Below are positions 56,033 to 64,000 of a stretch of 64,000 bases of DNA, one piece after another. Position 1 is the stretch's first letter; every line of letters begins with the position of its first letter. The translations under genes and the position numbers were made by a program. The stretch comes from Polytrichum commune. Its lineage: Eukaryota > Streptophyta > Polytrichopsida > Polytrichales > Polytrichaceae. The DNA is taken from positions 57,533,169 through 57,597,168 of the forward strand of contig OX485806.1 in the NCBI GenBank assembly GCA_950295325.1, written 5' to 3'. The notes under the pieces were generated by a model. It was not told where the DNA came from and ran no database searches. It saw nothing but the letters and a program-made list of their open reading frames with translations.

Positions 56033-58049
56033 CTACTCTGAATGTACTCTATACCCTATAATTCTGGACTCTTGGAAACAAAATTCACACAATAACTACA
56101 CTCTATGTCGGTAGCAGTCTGAATTGATCCTGCAGTAACTACAACGACACACAATGAGTCAGTCTGAAAAGTGAACTACAAATTTTTCTTTTCTTTTCCT
56201 TATTCTTGTTTCCTTTCTGGTTCTCTCTCATGACAACACACTTGAGACATCGACCATTTTTCCTTTTTAGGACTTACTCGTCTCTATCGGCTACGACTAT
56301 AGGCTCTTCAACTCAAACTTGTAAAGTCATTGGGTTCACTTATCCTAATTGAGGTTGGAATCTTGATTTCAGACTTTCGACACTGACTTTACACAAGAGA
56401 CTGGGCTTTTAGGAAGAACACACAGTTCAATAAGAGGAAGTATTTTCGATGACAGCAAGAGAATCTCTGTCAGAGAGGATATCTATGAACCTAGAGAAAT
56501 GGATAGATGAAGGAACTACCTCAGAGATCATCAAAGAGCTTACTGAATTACTACATTGTCTCAACCAATTGTTCCTATTGATGATTTTCAACTACCACTC
56601 TTCTGAATAGATCTTCTTCTTTACTCCAGAATGTATCAACCTTCTCTTCACCTATTTAATTCTTCTTCTTTTTCATTCATTTGGTAGTCTCCCCTCAGAA
56701 AGAACTTTCTTCACTCGGAAATTCCTATCTGCATTTTGCTTTCCTATCTCTCTGTTGAGGTTGATTCTACCTACACAATTTTCTGTGAAGAGTAAAGATC
56801 CTAGCTTGGACTTTTCTGTGTTCAAGTGGCAGCATTTACTCTCAGGGCGGAACTTCTTTTACTGATTCACTCGGATTCCACCCTCTTTCTTTCACAATAT
56901 GTAAACAACTCTCTGTCCTCTTCAATTCTCTCACTCATTCTTCTTGAAATGATTTCCCTTTCATTTTTCCTTACTTATCACTCCTCTTGCCTCTCAGATA
57001 GTCTTATTCACTCAAAAGTTCCTCTTTTCTCTCGGCCATTTCTACCCTATTTCTCATGAGTGTTTATCTGTTGCACACTTCAATCACCCATTAGGTTTGT
57101 TAGGGTTCATTCAAGATTTATTAAGAGAAACTCTCACAACCTTATGGTGTCCATAGTGTGTGAGCTACCAGATAATCAACTCCTGAGTTACATGACTTAT
57201 GTATGGAAAGAATTATTGCAAAGTTCAGAAGAGCTTGAACTTGAACCTAAAGCATAATTCAGAGTTTGAGATTGTTCGGCAGATTCAACATCTTGCATTG
57301 GAAAGTGATGAACAACCTTCACTGTGCAAATTCCTTCTTTTATTTCAACAATGCACTTCACATGGAGAGGGTTTTACCTGGACAAGGGTAGGTTGCTCCT
57401 GATCGTTCCCCTCTTCGCTCCTGGCTCCTCAATTCCTCTTCTCCTTCGGCAATGCTGCACTTGTGGAATCACTCCTCCGCTCCACTCTACTGCCAACTCC
57501 ACATTGTTTCGATTCTCTCTCACTCTCACAACCACACTTGTTCACTCCAGTTTCTTCTCCTCACCTTCTTTACCCTTTCTTCCTCAATCTTCTCAGTTGC
57601 TCTCACAATGTGGGTACTGAGGATCCAAGACTAAAACGCTTGGAGGTACCCGCGCCGAAGAGGCTATAGTCTGGAAGGGTGGAGGTGCTTGCTTTCGGCA
57701 ATGTCGAGTGACATTCTGACGGCTCCTACTTAACCGTCACTCCTGAAGTGACTCCCTTCACACTAGGGTTGTTTCTTCCCACCACTTTCCCTGATTACTC
57801 ACCCAAGAGACCTCCTTTCAAATTATTTAGACTATGGTCCATGATTCTTCCTTAGGTAATCTCCATAAGCCTAATGTCATTATTTCAAAAAATTGTTAAA
57901 GTTTATTTAAAATTTATCTTAATACATATAACTGCCTTAATACACATAATTCGTATTACTTTATATTCTTAGTTTCTTTTTGTTGTAAATTTCAATATCT
58001 TAAGTAATTTATTATAACCCCCCCCCCTCTTTAAACTTAGTAACTGTCC
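56033..58049 (-). other. Element B spacer between pol and ORF3
   Basis: Two kilobases with only short frames. In minus sense the pol stop is soon followed by a run of ten G (58027-58018), then AT-rich sequence. The part near 56040-56700 is pyrimidine-rich on the plus strand. As in Element A, this spacer could carry signals for making an ORF3 mRNA, but none is evident. Confidence 0.55.
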
Positions 58050-61000
58050 TCAGTTACTTCGATATACTTTCAAACGATTTCCATTAAGTCGGGTGGGGAG
58101 AACATTTCCCGCAAAATCTTCCAATTCGAAAGAACCATTGGCATGTATGACCCGTACTTTATAGGGACCTAACCAATGTAATCGAAATTTTCCCGGAAAT
58201 TTCTGAAATCGGCTATCATAGAGTAATACTAAGTCCGTAGGTCCAATCTTTTTATCTTTCATTTTACTGTCATAATAAGACTTGCGCCATTTTTGTATGG
58301 CGGCCGTATTTAAATATGCTTGGCTCCGAGTTTCATCTAATTTCTCAAGCATATTAATGCGAGCTTCTAATGATTCGACGTCGCCAAGACGCTCGTTAAT
58401 GGCGATTCTTAATGATGGTAATTCCAACTCAATCGGTAAGATTGCCTCTTGACCGTATACTAATTGAAAGGGTGTAAATTTCGTGGTAACTTTGTATGCG
58501 GTCCTATATGCCCATAATGCATCAATCAATTTAGTATCCCAATCAGTCATAGAACCTTGTACCGTTTTGGTTATGATTTTACAAAGAATCCCATTAGTCT
58601 TTTCGGTTTGACCATTAGCTCGTGGGTGGTAGGGTGTAGTCAATCGATGTTTGATTTTATATTTGTTTGTTAATTCCTCAATAACATCATTAACAAAGTG
58701 TGTGCCACGATCACTCACGAGTTCTTTAGGACAACCAAAACGTGCCATAATATTTTCTCGTAAAAATTTGGCAACAATTACTTTATCATTAGTTTTAGTG
58801 GCTTCGGCTTCCGCCCATTTTGTAGCGTAATCCGTGGCTACTAAAATATAGCGATGACGACCATGTCGACTAGGTGGATTAATGGGACCAACAAAATCAA
58901 TCCCCCATTTTTCAAACGGAGCTAACGCTAATATAGGTGTTAGAGGCATAGCCGATGATTCAGTGGGCTTACCTATTCGTTGGCAAACATCACATTGCCG
59001 TGTATACGTACCACAATCCGCAAATAGTGTAGGCCACCAATAACCAGATTGTAGTATTTTTCGTGCGGTAACATCTCCCGCAAAATGACCACCGGCGGGG
59101 TTATCATGACATTCTTTTAATATTTGTGGAATTTCCGAACTCGTAACACATCTACGAAGAACGCCATCTTTACCTTGTTTATATAAGGTATTGGCAATGA
59201 TAGTATAAGGTCCCGCTTTGTATGCTAACCTTCGTTTTTGCTTATCTGTATATCCTTCCGGAAAAGTATTAGTTTGTAAATAATTAATGATCTCGGCATA
59301 TTCCGGAGGTATAATATCCACAAAAAATAATTGAGCATCGGGAAAAGAATCATCAATGGGTTCATCTCCTAATTCATCATTTAAACGTGAGAGGTGATCC
59401 GCATTGGCGTGACTTTTACCCGGGCGGACTTCGACCGTAAAGTCAAATTCTTGTAAAAGTAATACCCATCGAGCAATACGACCGCTCAATTGGGGTTTAT
59501 TGACCATGTATTTTAAAGCATCATGATCTACGTGAAAAACCACCTTATTCCCTAATAGATAGTGTCGGAATTTTTGCACCGAAAATATCATGCCTAAGGC
59601 CTCTCGTTCCGTTACCGAATAATTCTTTTCGGCTTGGACTAATTGTCTACTGGCATAATATATTGGGTGGTCCCGTCCTTTCTCGTCTTTTTGACTAAGA
59701 ACGGAGCCTAAGGCTACGTTGGAGGCATCCACATAAATATGAAAATCTTTATCCCAATTTGGTGGTATTAAAATGGGAGCTGTCACTAGCTTCCGTTTAA
59801 GGGCGTTAAAAGCGTGAGTACATGCTGAGGTCCATACGGGTGGTGTTTCAGTTTTCCTTAATAATTCAGTTAAGGGCATAGCTATGGTAGCATACCCATG
59901 GATGAAACGACGGTAATAACCGGTATGGCCGAGAAATCCCTTAACTTCGGAAACCGTGGTAGGAATGGGTAATGACGCTATAATAGTTACCTTATCGGGA
60001 TCCGTAGCTATTCCCCTTTCCGATACAATATGTCCCACTAATTTCCCAAAAGGGACTAAAAACGCGGATTTGGCCGCATTTATGGAAATACCAAACTCCA
60101 TGCATTTATCAAAGCATTTCTGGAGATAATCGGCATGTTGTTCCATAGTTCCAAACACCGCGAAGTCATCCAAGAATATTTCCATAAATTTACGTAAATA
60201 TTCTTGAAAGGCCTCGGTCATGACACGTTGAAATGTTGCGGGAGCATTGCATAATCCAAATGGCATAACCATATATGCAAAGGTCCCCCAGTCCGTAGTA
60301 AATGTTGTGTACCATCTATGGGGTTCGTAGATTTGTATTTGATTATAACCAGAAAATCCATCCATAAACGAATAGGTTTTATGGCCCGAGACCGCATCTA
60401 GCATAGTGTCAGTGAAAGGTAATGGGAAGTAATCTTTTCTAGTGACACTATTTAATCGTCGGAAATCTTGACAAATCCTTAATTTCCCATTTTTCTTTGG
60501 TACGACTACAATGGGTGAAACCCACTCACTATAAGGGACTTTGTAAATGAACCCTGCCTCTAATAATTTATCAATTTCTTCCTTGACCAATAAAGAATAT
60601 TTAGGGTTCATTCGATATTGTCTTTGCCTTACGGGTGCCACACCTTCCTCTAATACAATTTTATGTTCACATACTTCCGGTGGTACACCTCGTAGATCCT
60701 TATAAGTCCATGCAAATACGTGTATATTTCTTTTAAAGAAATTATACCAATATTTCCATTCCGTATGAGAAATTTTCTCATAAACCTTAATTATTTTAGG
60801 GACTTCATCCGTGCCCAAGTTCATTTCCTTACATACGTCTTTTGCCACATAACTTTTGATTGGAGTGGAAGATGAAAACATAGCATCTTCCCAATCCCCC
60901 TCAGAAGCAGGTGGTGGTGGTTCAGGTTTCTTACGAACAGGGGATTGTTTTTTATCTAGGGGTTGAGGTGGATGATCCGTTGCGGGTGCTATAGTGGTGA

Positions 61001-64000
61001 CAATATTACATACAGATTTTTGCCACTGGAGAATTGCATCATCCGAATCTCCATCTCCCAACGGAAAATAATACTCCCCCATACCCAACGAAATTGGCTC
61101 GGATTGACTTTTAACATTATGTATAGCCTCGCTAAGGGCATAGTCAGTTTCCGAATCATAACCATCTGACGAAAATTCCGTACCATCATCTTGGGTTTCC
61201 CCTTGATATTTGGTAGGGAATAGAGGTAAGATCATTTTTTCAGACCCACGACCTAAGGTTAAGGTGCCTTTACCCCAATCCTCTTTGGCTTGGGCTAGGA
61301 TTAACCAAGGTCGTCCTAGGATGCCGGGTATTGGTTGTACGGCATCCGAGGTTCGAAAAACAATAAAATCAATTTTATATTCTTTCCCGGCCACGATTAC
61401 TGACACTTGGGGTAATTCTCCTAATGGTTTTGTTCGGGTGTGGTCTGCCATTTTGAGAATTATTGGGGTTGGGTTCATTTTAGTTATTCCCAATTCATTC
61501 AAGGTTTCCACACTCATTAGGTTGACACTTGACCCTGTATCAACTTGAAATCCGGGTATTAGTACCCCATCAATAATCACATCTACGGCAGGAGCTCCTG
61601 GGTCCTTACTTAAGGTTACATCATGTATATCTACCGTCTTTGGCCTCTTTCGGACCATTGATGAGCTTAATTTACTCCTACAATGGGGAGCTATTGCTAA
61701 CAATTGCCTCATAGTGATTTGAGGTTTTATATTATCCAAATCATTTATAATGTCATAGTGTTGAAGTCCGCTAGCTAATTCCATCACTCGCGTCCTCTTA
61801 GACGAGGATTTCCGATTAGCATTCCCGGAGTTCAAAACACTATAACTAGGCATCCTAACCGGCAATTGATTAATCCGGGTCACCGTAGTGGGTAATTTGG
61901 TAGTCCGACTAAGGTTAGGGACTGTGACCGGTTGGGGTTGAGGGTTTTGGGTAGGCACCGACACAGGCTGCGCCACATTTGTAGGTGGTACAGTCGGGGG
62001 CGGTAAACTTCCCTGTTGTGAACTCCCAGGGTTAAGGAGGTTCTGCGAATTAGAATTATTGGTGTCTATATTAACAGGGGAGTCGTAACCAAAACTCTTA
62101 TCGTCACTATTGTCATCCGGTACCGGTAGAGGTTCCACTATCCGTTTTGACCGAGTGGTGACGGCATTGACTTTTGATTCAGGATGTGAGGAGTGCTGGT
62201 AAATAGTATGTTGAATATGATTCACATTCCTAGACCCGCCTTCCCCATCCTCCTGGATACGAACGTGTTTGCCTTTCTTCCAATCCCTATCATTAGGTTG
62301 ATAATCCTTTTTAGGTTCGGGGCACTCATCCGTAGGGTGGCCTGCAGTTTTGCAATTTCCACATAGGGGAACGTAGTCTTGGGACTTCTTAGGGTTAGGA
62401 CATTCATTAGCGTAATGTCCCAACTCTTGACACCTATAACATACGGGTATTTTCCGTTTATCATTAGGATTAGAATTGTAATTCCGCATATTGTTGTTAT
62501 AAGGAGGTCCATCCCAGTTGGGTGGTCCGTTGGTGCGACCCCAACTAGGTCGGTTAGGAAAATTGATCGGGACTGGTCTTTTATTAAAACTCCTTCTCGG
62601 GTTATAATTGGAATTCGGTCCCGGTCCTGTTCTTTCCTCTTGCCACGGACGATTTCTGTTATCATCAATTTGATTAACAGAACGCTGGGGTCTCAAATTC
62701 CAACACTCACTCACCGAGTGATTACCCCCACAATAAGTGCATTTGATTCGTATGCCTTGGGGAGTAGGACACTCGTTAGCTACATGGCCATGTCCTTTAC
62801 AATTTGTGCACCAAACATTAGTTCGCTCATTAGTAGCTTGAGCTCGCTTTGGTGCTCCCTTCATAACTTTAACTGACAACTCCGTCAGTTGTTTTGTTAA
62901 ATTCATGATAGCATCCTCATGTTTAGCTATAGTAGGATCATGGGTTGAAGATTTCACCACTGCTGGTTTAGAATAAACAGGAGTGGTGAAGGTACTAGAA
63001 GGATGGGCATCACTAACAAAATGTTGATTTTGAGTCGTTACGGGAAAAGTCCCCATATAGTTGGGTATAGGATTATTTGAGTAGGTGTTGTCAGTATAGA
63101 CGACTAAGTCATCCTCTAAACGACACTCCTCCCAAATTTTGGCACGAGCATATGCTTGAGCATAGGTTGCGGTGCCTCCCTCCTTTACATAAGTTTTTAG
63201 TTCTATCGGATATAACCCTCCAATAAAAATGCTCATAAGGAAGTTATCGGGTATTTGATGAACTCCCATACGCTGCAGGATGTCTTGCATCCGCCCGTAA
63301 TAGTTGTCCACCCGTTCATTTATTCCCATCCTTATGGTTCGTAATTTTTCTTTAAGACTATTGGCAAATCCCAAAGGTCTAAAATGAGCAAGAAAAGCGG
63401 TTTTTAAGGCATTCCAATCTGCAAACGCAGCTTGCCTTAAATACCATGCAAAAGCCTCCTCCTGTAAAGAGGCAGCAAAAACCTCTTGGAACTTATCAGG
63501 GGGAATGCTGTTCGCATTACAAGTTAGTTCAAACTTGGCTACATGGGTATCTGGATCGGCACCTGGCCGTCCCAGAAAATAAGGGATATGTACCACATTA
63601 GTAATACGAGGATTTGGGTTAGGTGGTTGTGGTTGCACAATTGGTTGCGCCATTGGTACCGGTGGTGGTACTGGTGGCGGTGGAGGAAATGGTGGAGGTG
63701 GTGACGGGGTTAATAAAACTTGAGGAGGTTGTATCAACTGATTTGGTGAGCCTCCTGAAGTTGACCCAAAATTTAATTGTTGGGGTTTAAGAGGAGATAA
63801 TATTCCCGATGAGGTAGGATCTCCAATAGGAACTTGATCTCCCTCGTTTGGCTCCTTATCAGTTTGTTCCTGGTGTAATTTTATGACCGATCTTAACCAA
63901 CCCCTATTCCTCTCCGCTTTCTTCCTTCGATAGTCTCTTGCTATAGCACGATCCTCTCTAGCCTTATCATTGGCTGCCTTTCTTACTGAGGCTGTCTGTG
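58050..64000 (-). CDS. gag-pol: Element B Gag-Pol polyprotein, N-terminus beyond window
   Basis: Open from the right window edge to the stop at 58050. I read the frame upstream of 63737 and found no stop or ATG, so the start lies outside. Order in minus sense: Pro-rich stretch (~63700); Gag domain (~63600-63100); four CCHC-type knuckles (about 62800, 62740, 62440, 62360, one with a shortened loop); protease with VDTGSSVNLM (~61550) and GRPWL; RT with FLDDF at ~60176-60161; RNase H with YVDASNVALG (~59740) and VDHDALKYM. A single H2C2 zinc module follows (HDNPAGGH ... YWWPT ... CDVC, ~59110-58985). The integrase core has ATDYATKW, VSDRGTHF and NGQTEKTN (DD35E spacing of 35). A GPY-like C-terminus (FRLHWLGPYKV) ends in VYRSN. 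No frameshifts, so potentially functional. Confidence 0.93.
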   Translation of the reverse strand, partial: QTASVRKAANDKAREDRAIARDYRRKKAERNRGWLRSVIKLHQEQTDKEPNEGDQVPIGDPTSSGILSPLKPQQLNFGSTSGGSPNQLIQPPQVLLTPSPPPPFPPPPPVPPPVPMAQPIVQPQPPNPNPRITNVVHIPYFLGRPGADPDTHVAKFELTCNANSIPPDKFQEVFAASLQEEAFAWYLRQAAFADWNALKTAFLAHFRPLGFANSLKEKLRTIRMGINERVDNYYGRMQDILQRMGVHQIPDNFLMSIFIGGLYPIELKTYVKEGGTATYAQAYARAKIWEECRLEDDLVVYTDNTYSNNPIPNYMGTFPVTTQNQHFVSDAHPSSTFTTPVYSKPAVVKSSTHDPTIAKHEDAIMNLTKQLTELSVKVMKGAPKRAQATNERTNVWCTNCKGHGHVANECPTPQGIRIKCTYCGGNHSVSECWNLRPQRSVNQIDDNRNRPWQEERTGPGPNSNYNPRRSFNKRPVPINFPNRPSWGRTNGPPNWDGPPYNNNMRNYNSNPNDKRKIPVCYRCQELGHYANECPNPKKSQDYVPLCGNCKTAGHPTDECPEPKKDYQPNDRDWKKGKHVRIQEDGEGGSRNVNHIQHTIYQHSSHPESKVNAVTTRSKRIVEPLPVPDDNSDDKSFGYDSPVNIDTNNSNSQNLLNPGSSQQGSLPPPTVPPTNVAQPVSVPTQNPQPQPVTVPNLSRTTKLPTTVTRINQLPVRMPSYSVLNSGNANRKSSSKRTRVMELASGLQHYDIINDLDNIKPQITMRQLLAIAPHCRSKLSSSMVRKRPKTVDIHDVTLSKDPGAPAVDVIIDGVLIPGFQVDTGSSVNLMSVETLNELGITKMNPTPIILKMADHTRTKPLGELPQVSVIVAGKEYKIDFIVFRTSDAVQPIPGILGRPWLILAQAKEDWGKGTLTLGRGSEKMILPLFPTKYQGETQDDGTEFSSDGYDSETDYALSEAIHNVKSQSEPISLGMGEYYFPLGDGDSDDAILQWQKSVCNIVTTIAPATDHPPQPLDKKQSPVRKKPEPPPPASEGDWEDAMFSSSTPIKSYVAKDVCKEMNLGTDEVPKIIKVYEKISHTEWKYWYNFFKRNIHVFAWTYKDLRGVPPEVCEHKIVLEEGVAPVRQRQYRMNPKYSLLVKEEIDKLLEAGFIYKVPYSEWVSPIVVVPKKNGKLRICQDFRRLNSVTRKDYFPLPFTDTMLDAVSGHKTYSFMDGFSGYNQIQIYEPHRWYTTFTTDWGTFAYMVMPFGLCNAPATFQRVMTEAFQEYLRKFMEIFLDDFAVFGTMEQHADYLQKCFDKCMEFGISINAAKSAFLVPFGKLVGHIVSERGIATDPDKVTIIASLPIPTTVSEVKGFLGHTGYYRRFIHGYATIAMPLTELLRKTETPPVWTSACTHAFNALKRKLVTAPILIPPNWDKDFHIYVDASNVALGSVLSQKDEKGRDHPIYYASRQLVQAEKNYSVTEREALGMIFSVQKFRHYLLGNKVVFHVDHDALKYMVNKPQLSGRIARWVLLLQEFDFTVEVRPGKSHANADHLSRLNDELGDEPIDDSFPDAQLFFVDIIPPEYAEIINYLQTNTFPEGYTDKQKRRLAYKAGPYTIIANTLYKQGKDGVLRRCVTSSEIPQILKECHDNPAGGHFAGDVTARKILQSGYWWPTLFADCGTYTRQCDVCQRIGKPTESSAMPLTPILALAPFEKWGIDFVGPINPPSRHGRHRYILVATDYATKWAEAEATKTNDKVIVAKFLRENIMARFGCPKELVSDRGTHFVNDVIEELTNKYKIKHRLTTPYHPRANGQTEKTNGILCKIITKTVQGSMTDWDTKLIDALWAYRTAYKVTTKFTPFQLVYGQEAILPIELELPSLRIAINERLGDVESLEARINMLEKLDETRSQAYLNTAAIQKWRKSYYDSKMKDKKIGPTDLVLLYDSRFQKFPGKFRLHWLGPYKVRVIHANGSFELEDFAGNVLPTRLNGNRLKVYRSN

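Larger units (their letters stand above)
49589..64000 (-). mobile_element. Element B: second giant gypsy retrotransposon, truncated by window edge
   Basis: Read on the minus strand: an open Gag-Pol frame from the right window edge to 58050, a 2-kb spacer, ORF3 (56032-53417), a PPT, and a probable 3' LTR to the satellite junction at 49589. Gene order and ORF3 layout parallel Element A. The sequences are clearly diverged, and B has only one H2C2 module. Its 5' LTR, PBS and any ORF1 lie outside the window. The frames seen are intact, so the element may be fairly young. Confidence 0.85.

Overview
The window looks like repeat-rich nuclear DNA of a land plant, perhaps a large-genome lineage. The evidence is the Ty3/gypsy retrotransposons (plant-type Gag, protease, RT, RNase H and integrase), 104-139 bp satellite arrays, LTRs with 5-bp target duplications, and the lack of intact host genes or bacterial gene organisation. 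I could not place the organism further from sequence alone.

Layout. 1-3550: GC-rich, broken minus-strand remnant of a retroelement 3' ORF (ORF3-like) and a diverged ~285-bp tandem duplication. 3550-6219: no recognised gene, a TATA-like site and a short ~50-bp tandem repeat. 6220-19761: a 139-bp satellite whose units carry an 11-bp-arm inverted repeat (arm GACCCTCTCGG). It is interrupted by a solo LTR (8563-9499, TSD TAGAC) and by a rearranged, degenerate gypsy element (11440-16701) in which the start of RNase H is tandemly amplified five times. 20557-21716: a broken protein-coding gene whose frame resumes at 42683-42691 and 43669-43740. It was split by two solo LTRs of one family (TSDs GTGAC and CGGAG), and the first of these was then split by a 19,981-bp retrotransposon, Element A (21725-41705, TSD CGCAA). 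44776-49588: two further satellite families, 104 bp and ~138 bp. 49589-64000: a second giant element, Element B, minus strand, cut by the right edge of the window.

Element A has 2,403-bp LTRs that differ at only two positions I could find, a PBS, a small ORF1, a 2,790-codon Gag-protease-RT-RNase H ORF, an in-frame TAG, the integrase core ORF, a 1.7-kb spacer, an 880-aa coiled-coil ORF3, an 8-bp-stem hairpin and a PPT. Two features are remarkable. First, the ORF carries eight tandem, strongly diverged copies of the integrase H2C2 zinc-binding module, where one is normal, and all eight keep the His/Cys ligands. Second, the transcribed part of each LTR carries six copies of a motif able to form an H-type pseudoknot, with compensatory base changes in one copy.

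Element B has an open Gag-Pol frame with a single H2C2 module and an 871-aa ORF3 of the same layout as in A, ending on its PPT. A and B appear to be related giant elements of general Tat/Ogre-like design (inference). The nested order is satellite or gene first, then LTR-family insertions, then Element A most recently.
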